Shown here piece by piece: positions 7,986-16,944 of a stretch of 64,000 nucleotides of DNA. A program made the position numbers and the translations under genes. The notes under the pieces were generated by a model. The model had not been told where the DNA came from. It did not search any database and saw only the letters and a list, made by a program, of their open reading frames with translations. The stretch is from Gemmatimonadales bacterium (lineage in GTDB: Bacteria; Gemmatimonadota; Gemmatimonadetes; Gemmatimonadales; GWC2-71-9): contig DATAOI010000047.1 in assembly GCA_036265815.1 (NCBI GenBank), positions 1 through 64,000 of the forward strand, given 5' to 3'. Each line of letters opens with the position of its first letter. Position 1 is the stretch's first letter.

Positions 7986-9467
7986 TCACTGGGGGTTTCG
8001 GACACGGTCCGGAAGATAGCTGAGCAGGATTCCGCTGCCGACGGCGAGCAGGGTTCCCAGCGGGACGTACCAGGGCCATGCCAGACGGCCCACCGGCTCG
8101 AGCCACGCCAGACCCGGGCTCCCGGCCAGCCGCTTGGCAAAGACGACCAGCAGCATGACCGCCACTGTGATGGCAACCGCGCCCACCACGTCCCGTCCCC
8201 GGGCCCGGGGCCAGCGCCCGGCAAGGAAATACGTGCCCAGCAGCGGGCCGTATGTCACCGAGGCGATGGACAAGGCCAGCACCACCACGGGTGTGTCGCT
8301 CCCGCGCTCCGCATAGTGGAAATAGAGGGCCCCTCCCACCAGCCCCAGCGCCCAGATGGCCGAGAGGATACGGCCGACTCGCAGCAGGTGCACCGGGTCG
8401 CGCCTGCCGGTCCACGATGCGTACAGATCGTGGGTGGCGGATGAGGCCAGCGAGTTGATGGCGGAGCTGTGGGTACCCATCGCCGCGGCGAGGATGCCGG
8501 CGATCACGAGGCCGGCGAGTCCGACCGGCAGGTGATCCACCACGAAGCGGGGAAAGAGCTGGTCGCCCGGCAGATCTGCCGGTGCCAGTCCTGCGGCCCA
8601 GATGGCGGAGCCCACCAGGAGAAACAGGGTGAACTGTAGCATCACCATGACCCCCGAGCCCACCAGCGCGACCCGGGCATCCCGAAGCGAGCGCGTGGCC
8701 AGGAGCCGTTGCACGATGAGATGGTCGGTCCCGTGGGACGCGCCCGAGAGGAGCGCGCCGCCCACGATCCCGCTCAGGAGTGTGTAGGTCACGGTCAGAC
8801 TCGGGCGTGGCTCGATGACACGCAGCTTGCCCGCCGAATACGTTGCCGCAAACGCCACGTCCACCCCTCCGGCCAGCTTCCAGGCGATCAGCAGCGCTCC
8901 CACGCCTCCGGCCAGGTACACCGAAAGCTGGAGCACGTCGGTCCACACGACCGCCTTGAAGCCGCCGAACCAGGTGTAGACCATCGTCACGATGCCCATC
9001 ACCGCGATCGCGGTAGGCACGCTCCAGCCGGTCACCAGCGCCAGCGGGATGGCGCTGGCGAAGACCCGGACCGCGTCCCCGAAGAAGCGGCTGACCAGGA
9101 AGACGAGCGAGGTCAGCCGCCGGGTGCCGACCCCGAAGCGGGACTCCAGCCGGGCGTAGGCCGTCTCCTGTTCGCCCCGGAAATAGCCGGGTAGGAGCCA
9201 GCGCGCCACCGCGATCCGGCCGACCAGATAGCCGATCGTGAGCTGAAGAAAGGTGAGATCTCCCCGGGCCCCGATGCCGGGGATCGAGATCACGGTCAGC
9301 GCCGAAGTCTCGGTCGCGACGATGGAGAGGAGAATGGCCCAGGCGGGGAGGTCGCGGGCACCGAGGAAGTAATCCGCGGCGCTCCGCTGGTGCCGGGCCA
9401 TCCAGAGGCCGAGGCCCAGGGTGAAGACGAAATAGACGCCGACGACCAGCAGGTCGAGTGAATGCAG
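7986..9467 (-). CDS. Sodium:solute symporter (SSS family), probable CTG start
   Basis: An SSS-family transporter of about 493 residues with 12-13 helices, including the ADYFLGARDLPAWA region and the core GWSVPTAIAVMGIVTMVYTW. The first conventional start, ATG 9401, falls at the end of the first helix and would delete it. The in-frame upstream codons read LHSLDLLVVGVYFVFTLGLG, a typical first helix, and are bounded by a stop 21 nt upstream of the proposed start. No ATG, GTG or TTG lies in that interval, but CTG 9467 has GGAG 8 nt upstream, so CTG is proposed. It is followed by the sugar kinase; the substrate is probably an amino sugar (inference). Confidence 0.85.
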   Translation of the reverse strand: MHSLDLLVVGVYFVFTLGLGLWMARHQRSAADYFLGARDLPAWAILLSIVATETSALTVISIPGIGARGDLTFLQLTIGYLVGRIAVARWLLPGYFRGEQETAYARLESRFGVGTRRLTSLVFLVSRFFGDAVRVFASAIPLALVTGWSVPTAIAVMGIVTMVYTWFGGFKAVVWTDVLQLSVYLAGGVGALLIAWKLAGGVDVAFAATYSAGKLRVIEPRPSLTVTYTLLSGIVGGALLSGASHGTDHLIVQRLLATRSLRDARVALVGSGVMVMLQFTLFLLVGSAIWAAGLAPADLPGDQLFPRFVVDHLPVGLAGLVIAGILAAAMGTHSSAINSLASSATHDLYASWTGRRDPVHLLRVGRILSAIWALGLVGGALYFHYAERGSDTPVVVLALSIASVTYGPLLGTYFLAGRWPRARGRDVVGAVAITVAVMLLVVFAKRLAGSPGLAWLEPVGRLAWPWYVPLGTLLAVGSGILLSYLPDRVRNPQ

Positions 9468-9492
9468 CGGCGCGGCTCCGGCCGAGGATCAA

Positions 9493-9528
9493 GAAAAAGG
9501 GCCCACGCGCCGCACGGCGGTGGGCCCT
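9493..9528 (-). terminator. Intrinsic terminator after the erpA-like gene
   Basis: Read on the minus strand, AGGGCCCAC pairs with GTGGGCCCT around an inner CGCC/GGCG stem with a GTGC loop and a one-base bulge, followed by TTTTTCTT. It lies 18 bases past the ErpA-like stop and 26 bases before the CTG start of the next symporter gene, which therefore needs its own promoter or read-through. Confidence 0.85.
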
Positions 9529-9546
9529 GGATTCAATCGGGGGTGC

Positions 9547-9915
9547 TCAGGCGGTGAAGCTGCTGCCGCACCCGCAGCCGCCGCTCGCGTTGGGATTGGT
9601 GAAGGTGAAGCCGGAGCCCTGCATCGAGGTCACATAGTCGATGGTGACGCCGGTGAGATACTGGGCGCTGAACCCGTCCACGAAGACCCGTACGCCATTG
9701 ACGGCCTGCACCATGTCGTCGTCCAGGGCGCGCTCCTCGATGTTCAGGCTGTACTTGAAGCCCGAGCAGCCACCCGGAAGCACGCTGACCCGAAGGCCGG
9801 CCGTCTCGACCGGGACCTGCTCCTGGGCGATGAATTTCTGCACCTCTTCAGCAGCCCGTTCCGTCAACGTCATGTTGAAACCGGCAACGGGGGCCTGCTG
9901 CTCGATGCCGCTCAT
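9547..9915 (-). CDS. erpA: ErpA/IscA/HesB-family iron-sulfur carrier
   Basis: A 122-residue A-type carrier that holds or delivers Fe-S clusters to apoproteins. The three family cysteines are present: one in LPGGCSGFKY and two in the C-terminal GGCGCGSSF. The core ALDDDMVQAVNGVRVFVDG and the YLTGVTIDYV strand match the family. It ends in a strong terminator. It lies 28 bases downstream of a sodium symporter gene on the same strand and shares its transcription direction with NagZ, an odd context for an Fe-S factor since no isc or suf gene is nearby. Confidence 0.93.
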   Translation of the reverse strand: MSGIEQQAPVAGFNMTLTERAAEEVQKFIAQEQVPVETAGLRVSVLPGGCSGFKYSLNIEERALDDDMVQAVNGVRVFVDGFSAQYLTGVTIDYVTSMQGSGFTFTNPNASGGCGCGSSFTA

Positions 9916-9943
9916 GAATGGACTCCTTGAAAGCCGGGAAACG

Positions 9944-11743
9944 TCACCTTCCTGGGCCGAAACTTACATCGGGCGAGAGGGTGCTGTCAACGCTCGCCGC
10001 GAGCTGCTCATCCGCACGCAAGTTACGCTGGATCAACAAGAAAGCCCCAATGGCGATGCCGCTTTCGACCCATCCCTTGGTCCGGCTGCCGGTGAGGAAT
10101 TCGCCCAGGGCGAACACCGAGGCGTACACTGCCGCCACCCCGGCCACCCAATTGACCCAGGACAGCGCGCCGCCCGGAATGCGGTCTCCCGCAAAACCCA
10201 GGCGCTGGGCCACCCGTCGCCAGCCCGGACCCCCGGGGCGCACCTTCCGATAGAATCGCTCGAGCACGGCGTCGGATTCAGGCGGGGTCAACAGCGTTAC
10301 GGCCACCCAGACGAAGGTCGAGATGCCGACGTTGATGAGCATCGCCCACGCGTAATCGGAGGTGGAGGTATTCCCCGGATCGATGTGCGCCAGGTGCAGG
10401 GCGATGGACGTGACGAAGGACGCCGCCATGGCGCTGATCTCCGACCACGCATTGATGCGCCACCAATACCACCGCAGGATGAACACCGCTCCCGTGCCGG
10501 CGCCTAGGCCGATCAGAAGTTTCCAGCCCTGCTCCACGCTCTGGAGGAAGGCCATGACCACGAGGGACAGCAGCATGAGGGCCACGGTGGCCACCCGGGA
10601 CGCCATGACTCGCGCGCGGTCGCTCGCCTTGGGGCGGAGGAAGCGGAGGTACACGTCATTGACGAGATAGGAGGCGCCCCAATTGAGGTGGGTGCCGACC
10701 GTGCTCATGTACGCCGCGGCAAAGGTGGCGAGCAGCAGGCCCTTCATCGGTGAGGGCAAGACGTCCACCATGACCCGGACGTACCCCTCCTCCGGGTTCG
10801 CCAGGTGAGGATAGCGGATGACCGCGACGAAACCGACCAGGATCCACGGCCACGGCCGGAGGGCATAATGGGCGATGTTGAACCACAACGTCGCGAGCAG
10901 CCCATGGCGTTCGTCCTTCGCCGCGAGAATACGCTGGGCCACGTAGCCTCCACCGCCGGGCTCCGCTCCGGGATACCAGGCCGCCCACCATTGCACTGAG
11001 AGGAAGACCACGAGTGTCGAGAGTGGCAGCCAGGCGGTATCGGTCGGGGGGAGGATGCCGAAGGCGGCGTCGCGCGAGCCGAAATGCGCGGCGGAGAGAC
11101 GGGTGAGCTCGTCGAGTCCGCCGACCGAGTTGACGGCCAGCACGGCGAGCACGATGACCCCACCCATCTTCACGATGAACTGGAACAGGTCCGTCACCAC
11201 CACGCCCCAGAGCCCGGCGAAGATGGTATAGCCCGCGGTCACCGCAAAGAGCAGGATCGCGGCCACCCAGGGGTCGATGTTGAGGCAGATCTGGAGCACC
11301 GTCACCATGGCGCGGGTCACCCACCCCATGATGATCAGGTTGATCGGCAGCGCGAGATAGAGGGCTCGGAATCCGCGCAGCACGGCCGCGGGCTTCCCCC
11401 CGTAACGGAGCTCTGCGAACTCGAGGTCGGTGAGCACCCCGGCCCGACGCCACAGCCGGGCGAAAAAGAAGACGGTCAGAATCCCGGAGATCGCTCCGTT
11501 CCACCAGAGCCAGTTGCCGGCCACACCGTAGCGCGCGACCAGTCCGGCCACCACCAGCGGCGTGTCGGCCGAAAAGGTCGTGGCCACCATCGAGGTGCCG
11601 GCCAGCCACCAGGGAAGCGCGCGTCCGGAGACGAAGTACTCGTCCAGTGACTGACTGGCTTTCCGGGTATAGGCCAGCCCGATCACCGCGGAGACCAGGA
11701 AGTACAGGACGATGATCACCCAATCCGAGAAGATGAGCCGCAT
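9944..11743 (-). CDS. Sodium:solute symporter (SSS family), long form
   Basis: A 599-residue SSS transporter with about 14 membrane helices. The N-terminus (DWVIIVLYFLVSAVIGLAYT) is a standard first helix, followed by QSLDEYFVSGRALPWWLAGT and ATTFSADTPLVVAGLVARYG. It is about 100 residues longer than the symporter at 7986-9467 and clearly distinct from it. It starts 44 nt after the NagZ stop on the same strand, so it is probably co-transcribed with the glycosidase and may take up the released saccharide. The sodium coupling is a family property; the substrate is inferred from context. Confidence 0.9.
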   Translation of the reverse strand: MRLIFSDWVIIVLYFLVSAVIGLAYTRKASQSLDEYFVSGRALPWWLAGTSMVATTFSADTPLVVAGLVARYGVAGNWLWWNGAISGILTVFFFARLWRRAGVLTDLEFAELRYGGKPAAVLRGFRALYLALPINLIIMGWVTRAMVTVLQICLNIDPWVAAILLFAVTAGYTIFAGLWGVVVTDLFQFIVKMGGVIVLAVLAVNSVGGLDELTRLSAAHFGSRDAAFGILPPTDTAWLPLSTLVVFLSVQWWAAWYPGAEPGGGGYVAQRILAAKDERHGLLATLWFNIAHYALRPWPWILVGFVAVIRYPHLANPEEGYVRVMVDVLPSPMKGLLLATFAAAYMSTVGTHLNWGASYLVNDVYLRFLRPKASDRARVMASRVATVALMLLSLVVMAFLQSVEQGWKLLIGLGAGTGAVFILRWYWWRINAWSEISAMAASFVTSIALHLAHIDPGNTSTSDYAWAMLINVGISTFVWVAVTLLTPPESDAVLERFYRKVRPGGPGWRRVAQRLGFAGDRIPGGALSWVNWVAGVAAVYASVFALGEFLTGSRTKGWVESGIAIGAFLLIQRNLRADEQLAASVDSTLSPDVSFGPGR

Positions 11744-11787
11744 TCAGTAGTCCTCAGGCGAGTGTGGCGACCCGGAGCGAGGGCGAA

Positions 11788-13539
11788 TCACGGGATTCGC
11801 CGCTGGAGGCCCCAGCCGCGGGGGTAGCTCGGAGGAATCGAGATCGGCAGATGCCCTGTGATCGGCGCCACGCCGGCGAGGGCCCGGGCCACGGCCACCT
11901 CGCTGACTGGATTGGCGCGCCACCCGATGACGTAGGAGCCGACCTCGGGGAGCTGCGCGATGAGGTACGGATTGCCGAGCGACACCAGCACCGTGGGCCA
12001 GGCCCGGGCTGTGCCGGCGATAAGTTGGAGCAGCGGGGCCGGAATGCCGATCGCCCCCCGGGCGGCGGTCGGCCGGTCGGCCGGAGCGAAGAGAGCGACG
12101 CCGCCCCGCGCGATCGCGGCGGCGGCGGAGTCGTAGCTCGCGGGTCCGCTGGCCGGCCAGAGCCGCACCAGCGTCACCTCGAACCCCCGGGCCCGAAGCT
12201 CGCCCGCGAGGGCGTTTCCCACCGTACGATTCTCTTCCTCCGCGTAAGTCACCACGGTGAGCGGCGGCCGGGCAGCCTTGAGACCGTAGATCGTGCCGCC
12301 CACGTCCTTCACCATCACGATCGACCGCGTGGCGATCCCCGCAGCCATCCGCTGGAAGCCGGCTTGTCCTACCACCGCGGGAATGCTGTCGAGCGGAACC
12401 GTCCGCCGGGTGAAGAGCCCGAGCGACTGCTTGAGTCGCAGTACTCTGCGCACCGAGCTGTCCAGCCGTTCGGGAGTGATGTCTCCCCGGGTGACGGCCG
12501 CCGCCATCGCGTTTATGGTGATTCGCGGGTCGGCCGGCTGCAGCAGGAGATCGGCGCCGGCGAGAAAGGCGCGGACCCCGGCCTCCGCGCCATAGGGGCC
12601 CGCGATGCCGGCCATGTTGAGCGCGTCGGTCACCACCATCCCCTTGAAGCCGAGCGAGTCGCGCAGCATGCCGGTGAGGATGGCCGGCACGACGGTGCCG
12701 GGGCGCAACTGCCCCCGGTCCATCCCGGGCAGGGCGATATGAGCCGACATCACCACCTTGACGCCAGCCGCCACCGCGGCCCGGAACGGCACCAGCTCCA
12801 CCGAGTCGAGCCGCGCCCAGTCGGCAGTGATGACGGGTAGCGCGATGTGGGAGTCGGTCCCGGTGTCGCCGTGCCCCGGAAAATGCTTGGCCGTGGCCAC
12901 CATCCCGTTCTCCTGCAGCCCGCGAACTTCCGCGGCGACGAACCGGCCGACTTCCACCGGGTCTTCCCCGAACGAGCGGACGTTGATGATGGGGTTCGCC
13001 GGATCGTTGTTGACGTCGGCTACGGGTGCGAAGGCGAGATGGACCCCGACGGCGCGGCCTTCCAGCGCGGTGATCCGTCCCATCTGATACGCGGCGCTGT
13101 CGCTCCCGGTCGCGCCCACGCCCATATTGGGAGGAAAGAAGGTCCCACCCACCAGCCGGATGCTGGTGCCCCCCTCGAAGTCGGAGGCGACGAGCAGCGG
13201 CAGCGGCGAGCGTTGCTGCAGGCGGTTGAGCTTGGCCGCCAGGTCCAGCGGCGAGCCGATCGAGACGATGACGCCGCCGATGTGCAGCGAGTCGACCCAC
13301 CCCTCCGTCCGGAGGAAGGCCTCGTCGTCGTAGGCTGCGTAGGTGCCCGGGATCCAGGGCACCACCAGCTGGGCGATCTTGTCCCGCAGCGGCAGCGACT
13401 GGGCCAGGGCATCGACATCAGGCTCCACCGCCAGCCCGGGTCCCAGCGGGAAGGGTACCGGATGAGGCAGCGCCACTTGCGGCGCGGGGCCGCAGGCGGC
13501 GAGCACGACCGTCACGAGCGTGAGGTACCTGAGATGCAC
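11788..13539 (-). CDS. nagZ: Glycoside hydrolase family 3 beta-N-acetylglucosaminidase (NagZ-like lipoprotein)
   Basis: A 583-residue GH3 enzyme. It has the NagZ signature KHFPGHGDTGTDSHIALP, which carries the His/Asp catalytic dyad typical of NagZ, and the nucleophile region FKGMVVTDALNMAG. A C-terminal GH3 domain follows. The GTG at 13539 gives a lipoprotein signal, VHLRYLTLVTVVLAAC, with a lipobox ending at Cys16; farther upstream the frame reads only the reverse of the neighbouring gene. The protein is therefore probably membrane-anchored and extracytoplasmic, unlike cytosolic E. coli NagZ but like Bacillus NagZ. It would cleave GlcNAc-MurNAc links in muropeptides. Its start overlaps the start of divergent namZ by 6 nt. 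Confidence 0.9.
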   Translation of the reverse strand: MHLRYLTLVTVVLAACGPAPQVALPHPVPFPLGPGLAVEPDVDALAQSLPLRDKIAQLVVPWIPGTYAAYDDEAFLRTEGWVDSLHIGGVIVSIGSPLDLAAKLNRLQQRSPLPLLVASDFEGGTSIRLVGGTFFPPNMGVGATGSDSAAYQMGRITALEGRAVGVHLAFAPVADVNNDPANPIINVRSFGEDPVEVGRFVAAEVRGLQENGMVATAKHFPGHGDTGTDSHIALPVITADWARLDSVELVPFRAAVAAGVKVVMSAHIALPGMDRGQLRPGTVVPAILTGMLRDSLGFKGMVVTDALNMAGIAGPYGAEAGVRAFLAGADLLLQPADPRITINAMAAAVTRGDITPERLDSSVRRVLRLKQSLGLFTRRTVPLDSIPAVVGQAGFQRMAAGIATRSIVMVKDVGGTIYGLKAARPPLTVVTYAEEENRTVGNALAGELRARGFEVTLVRLWPASGPASYDSAAAAIARGGVALFAPADRPTAARGAIGIPAPLLQLIAGTARAWPTVLVSLGNPYLIAQLPEVGSYVIGWRANPVSEVAVARALAGVAPITGHLPISIPPSYPRGWGLQRRIP

Positions 13540-14778
13540 AAGGCTCTCGTTCTGCTGGGACTCTGCTGGTGGATGCTGGGGTGCGCGGCGCCGGCCCCCG
13601 GCTCGGCCGTGCCCCCGGTGGTCCGTCCGGCCATCGACGTGCTGCTCGACGACAGCCTTGTTCTGGTTCGGGACAAGCGGGTCGGACTGCTCACCAATCC
13701 GGCCGGGGTCGACGCGCATCGGGTACCCACGTTGGCCCGGCTGCGCGCAGCTGGAGTGGAGGTCACCACCCTGTTCGGTCCCGAGCACGGTCTTGCGGGG
13801 CGAATCGACGTCAACACGCCGGTAGGCCAAGGCCAGGTCGTGGATTCGGCCACGGGCCTCCCGGTCTACACGCTGCATACCGGCGAGCGGCCTATCGCGC
13901 CCACGCCCGAGATGCTCGCACAGGTCGACGTGATGGTAGTCGATCTGCAGGATGTCGGGGCGCGGTACTACAGCTACACCGTATCCACCGCACTGGTCAT
14001 GGAGGCCGCCGCCACGGCCCGTATTCCGGTGGTAGTGCTGGATCGCCCCGATCCGATCGGCGGCCTGGTTCAGGGAAATGTGCTTCCCGGGGTCACCCCG
14101 TCCGCGGTAGCCCGTTTTCCGCTCGCCATGCGCCACGGCATGACGCTGGGCGAGGTGAGCCGCCTCGCGCGCTCCGTGCTCGGGCTCACAACCGAATTGC
14201 ACGTGGTGCCGGTCGAAGGGTGGCGGCGCACCATGACCCTGGAGGAGACCGGGCTCCCGTTCGTGCCGCCCAGCATCAATCTACGCACCGTCGAGAGCCT
14301 ATTCCATTATCCCGGGCTCTGTCTTTTCGAGGGGACGAACCTTTCTGTCGGTCGGGGGTCGGACGCGCCGTTCGAGCAGATCGGCGCGCCATGGCTGGAT
14401 ACCGCCGCGGTGCTTGCCCGGCTCCGGCGCGCGAGTCTCGGGGGCGTGCGTTTCCGCGGTGTGAGCTTTACCCCTCGCCGACCGGGGGACGCCAAGTACG
14501 CGGACACTCTGCTGTCTGGTATCCGGCTCGAGGTGACCGACCGCGCAATCTACGACCCGACTGCCACCGCGGTCCATCTCCTCGCTGCCCTCCGGGCCCA
14601 GCACCACGAACAATTCGCCTGGATAGCCCCTCGCTTCGATCGCCTGGCAGGTGGGCCGGCGCTGCGCGAGGCGATCGACGCCGGCCAGGATCCCGCGTCG
14701 ATCGTGCGCGGCTGGGCGCCGGAGCTCGAACGATTCCGCGAGCGGCGGCGCCCCTTTCTGCTCTATCCGGAGCGGTAA
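13534..14778 (+). CDS. namZ: Exo-beta-N-acetylmuramidase NamZ (DUF1343, GH171)
   Basis: A 414-residue DUF1343 protein; the family was shown in Bacillus subtilis and Tannerella to be NamZ, which releases MurNAc from the non-reducing end of peptidoglycan fragments. Family landmarks are VGLLTNPAGVD, LFGPEHGLAGRID, DLQDVGARYYSYT, RHGMTLGE and the highly conserved LCLFEGTNLSVGRGSDAPFE. The N-terminus MHKALVLLGLCWWMLGC looks like a lipoprotein signal with the lipobox Cys near residue 17. GAGGT lies 8 nt before the ATG. It is divergent from nagZ with start codons overlapping, so the promoter must lie inside the nagZ coding sequence. NamZ and NagZ act in sequence on glycan chains. Confidence 0.92.
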   Translation: MHKALVLLGLCWWMLGCAAPAPGSAVPPVVRPAIDVLLDDSLVLVRDKRVGLLTNPAGVDAHRVPTLARLRAAGVEVTTLFGPEHGLAGRIDVNTPVGQGQVVDSATGLPVYTLHTGERPIAPTPEMLAQVDVMVVDLQDVGARYYSYTVSTALVMEAAATARIPVVVLDRPDPIGGLVQGNVLPGVTPSAVARFPLAMRHGMTLGEVSRLARSVLGLTTELHVVPVEGWRRTMTLEETGLPFVPPSINLRTVESLFHYPGLCLFEGTNLSVGRGSDAPFEQIGAPWLDTAAVLARLRRASLGGVRFRGVSFTPRRPGDAKYADTLLSGIRLEVTDRAIYDPTATAVHLLAALRAQHHEQFAWIAPRFDRLAGGPALREAIDAGQDPASIVRGWAPELERFRERRRPFLLYPER

Positions 14779-14843
14779 CCCTGTCGGCGTACCGGCCTGC
14801 GCATCCGATCTCCACTCAGGCTCGCGCCTCTGGTCCAATCCGA

Positions 14844-14872
14844 TTGCCCTAAGCGGTTCTGCCGGTTATCCT
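14844..14872 (+). promoter_or_regulatory. Sigma-70-like promoter for the inositol-lipid genes
   Basis: TTGCCC at 14844-14849 and TATCCT at 14867-14872 are separated by exactly 17 bp. Transcription would begin near 14879, about 55 nt before the GTG of the CDP-alcohol phosphotransferase gene. The same TATCCT box with 17-bp spacing appears upstream of smpB. Confidence 0.6.
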
Positions 14873-14933
14873 TTCGCCCGGCCACGCTGGGGGGAGCGGG
14901 CGGAACCACGACCTCCTGAGGACTGACACGAGA

Positions 14934-15623
14934 GTGAAGCTGCTGAGTGCGCTGGAGAAGCCGTTCTACGCCGCGGTGAATCCGTTGGTCGAGCGGCTGA
15001 TCCGGGCCGGCGTGCGGCCCAACACGATCACCACCCTTGGCACCGGCCTGGTGCTGATCTCCGCCCTGGCGTACGGGCTGGGGCACGTCCGCACCGGAGG
15101 CCTCCTGCTGCTGCTGAGCGGCGTGGCCGACACGCTCGACGGCCAGGTGGCGCGCGGTGGGGCCATGGTGACGAAGTTCGGCGCCTTCTACGACTCGACG
15201 CTCGACCGGGTGGGCGATGGCGCCACCTTCATCGGGATCGGCGCCTTCCTGCTCACGGCGCCGGACGTGGCCCACCGGGCGGCGGCGGTGATCGCGTGCA
15301 TGGTCGCCATCTTGAGCTCGCTCCTGGTCTCCTACGCGCGCGCCCGCGCCGAGGGGCTCGGCCTGGAGTGCAAGGTCGGCATCGCCCAGCGGGCCGAGCG
15401 GATCCTGGGCCTGGGACTGTTTTCGCTGCTGGTGGGGGCGGGCCCCCGCGCCGTCGTGCTGGAGATCCTGGTGGCGCTGCTCGCGGCCGCCTCGGTGATC
15501 ACGGTGATCCAACGGTTCGTATACGTGTTCCGCACGGCCGACAGCGGGGACGAGGCGGTCCGCCCCCGCGACATCGAGCGGCCCGCGCTGGATACTCTCG
15601 CGAAAGGAAGAACGAGTGGCTGA
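14934..15623 (+). CDS. CDP-alcohol phosphatidyltransferase, probable phosphatidylinositol-phosphate synthase
   Basis: A 229-residue membrane enzyme with the complete CDP-alcohol phosphotransferase motif: Asp66, Asp69-Gly70, Ala73-Arg74, Gly83, Asp87, Asp91 (ADTLDGQVAR ... GAFYDSTLD). About six membrane helices are predicted. The family swaps CMP of CDP-diacylglycerol for an alcohol. Because the next gene, overlapping by 8 nt, makes inositol-3-phosphate, the likely alcohol is inositol phosphate, giving phosphatidylinositol phosphate as in actinobacteria and some Bacteroides. Phosphatidylglycerol-phosphate synthase is the main alternative. It starts at a GTG behind a clear promoter. Confidence 0.85.
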   Translation: MKLLSALEKPFYAAVNPLVERLIRAGVRPNTITTLGTGLVLISALAYGLGHVRTGGLLLLLSGVADTLDGQVARGGAMVTKFGAFYDSTLDRVGDGATFIGIGAFLLTAPDVAHRAAAVIACMVAILSSLLVSYARARAEGLGLECKVGIAQRAERILGLGLFSLLVGAGPRAVVLEILVALLAAASVITVIQRFVYVFRTADSGDEAVRPRDIERPALDTLAKGRTSG

Positions 15624-16944
15624 TCAGACCGCCCGGCGGATCGCGCCGGCTCAGGGGAGGCTCGGCGTGCTCTGCGTGGGACTCGGCGCGGTGGCGACGA
15701 CCTTCATCGCCGGCGTCGAGAACGTGCGTCGCGGAGCGGCCAGACCGATCGGCTCGCTCACCCAGATGGGAACGATCCGGCTGGGCAAGCGCACCGAGAG
15801 CCGGGCGCCGCTCATCAAGGACTTCGTGGCCCTGGCGGCGTTGGACGATCTCGTGTTCGGCGCCTGGGACCCGGTGCCCGACGACGCCTACGCCGCCGCG
15901 GTCAATGCCGGCGTGCTGGAGCGTCACGACCACATCGAGCCGATCGCCAAGTTCCTCAAAGCGATCAAGCCGATACCGGCCGTGTTCGACCAGAGCTACG
16001 TGAAGCGGCTGGAGGGCACCAACGTCAAGACCGGCAAGTCCAAGCGCGAGCTGGCCGAGGCACTGCGCAAGGATATCCGTGATTTCAAGGCGGCGCAGAA
16101 GTGCGACCGCCTGGTGATGGTCTGGTGCGCCTCGACCGAGATCTTCATCAGTCCCGGCCCCACCCACTGGACCCTGGACGCGTTCGAGACGGCGATGGAT
16201 GCGAACGATGCCTCGATCGCCCCCTCGATGCTGTACGCCTACGCGGCACTGCAGGAGGGAGTCCCCTTCGCCAACGGGGCACCCAACCTCACCTGCGACT
16301 TCCCCGCCATGGAGGCCCTGGCCAAGCAGAAGGGCGTGCCCATCGGCGGCAAGGACTTCAAGACCGGCCAGACCATGGTGAAAACCGTGCTCTCGCCCAT
16401 GTTCAAGGCCCGCATGCTCGGCGTGGCCGGCTGGTACTCCACCAACATCCTGGGCAACCGGGACGGCGAGGTGCTGGACGACCCCGAGAGCTTCAAGACC
16501 AAGGAAGAGTCCAAGCTGGGCGTGCTGGAGTACATCCTCCAGCCCAAGCTCTACCCCGAGCTGTACGGCAACATCTTCCACAAGGTGCGGATCAACTACT
16601 ATCCGCCCCGGGGCGACAACAAGGAAGGCTGGGACAACATCGACATCTTCGGGTGGCTGGGCTACCCGATGCAGATCAAGGTCGATTTCCTCTGCCGCGA
16701 CTCCATCCTGGCTGCCCCTCTGGTGCTCGACCTGGCGCTCTTCTTCGACCTGGCCCAGCGCGCCGGGATGAGCGGAATCCAGGAGTGGCTCTCCTTCTAC
16801 TTCAAGAGCCCGCAGACGGCGCCGGGCCTCTATCCCGAGCACGATCTATTCATCCAGCAGACCAAGCTCAAGAACACCCTCCGGTACCTGATGGGCGAGG
16901 AGCAGATCACCCATCTGGGCATCGAGTATTACCAGGAAGCGTGA
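15616..16944 (+). CDS. ino1: Inositol-3-phosphate synthase
   Basis: A 442-residue NAD-dependent synthase that turns glucose 6-phosphate into 1D-myo-inositol 3-phosphate. The N-terminal Rossmann stretch is LGVLCVGLGAVATTFIAGVE; the conserved core includes DFKTGQTMVKTVLSPMFKAR, the segment AGWYSTNILGNRDGEVLDDP, and KVRINYYPPRGDNKEGWDNI. Length and motifs match the bacterial and archaeal form of the enzyme. It begins at a GTG inside the CDP-alcohol phosphotransferase gene, so product and consumer are translationally coupled. The product could also feed soluble inositol pools. Confidence 0.95.
   Translation: MADQTARRIAPAQGRLGVLCVGLGAVATTFIAGVENVRRGAARPIGSLTQMGTIRLGKRTESRAPLIKDFVALAALDDLVFGAWDPVPDDAYAAAVNAGVLERHDHIEPIAKFLKAIKPIPAVFDQSYVKRLEGTNVKTGKSKRELAEALRKDIRDFKAAQKCDRLVMVWCASTEIFISPGPTHWTLDAFETAMDANDASIAPSMLYAYAALQEGVPFANGAPNLTCDFPAMEALAKQKGVPIGGKDFKTGQTMVKTVLSPMFKARMLGVAGWYSTNILGNRDGEVLDDPESFKTKEESKLGVLEYILQPKLYPELYGNIFHKVRINYYPPRGDNKEGWDNIDIFGWLGYPMQIKVDFLCRDSILAAPLVLDLALFFDLAQRAGMSGIQEWLSFYFKSPQTAPGLYPEHDLFIQQTKLKNTLRYLMGEEQITHLGIEYYQEA

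Noticed and set aside
7986-9401. Symporter starting at ATG 9401
   Set aside because: This would remove the first membrane helix, which is encoded in frame upstream after CTG 9467.
12847-13533. Upstream extension of the namZ frame across nagZ
   Set aside because: It is the antisense of NagZ; the lipoprotein signal and Shine-Dalgarno sequence place the start at 13534.
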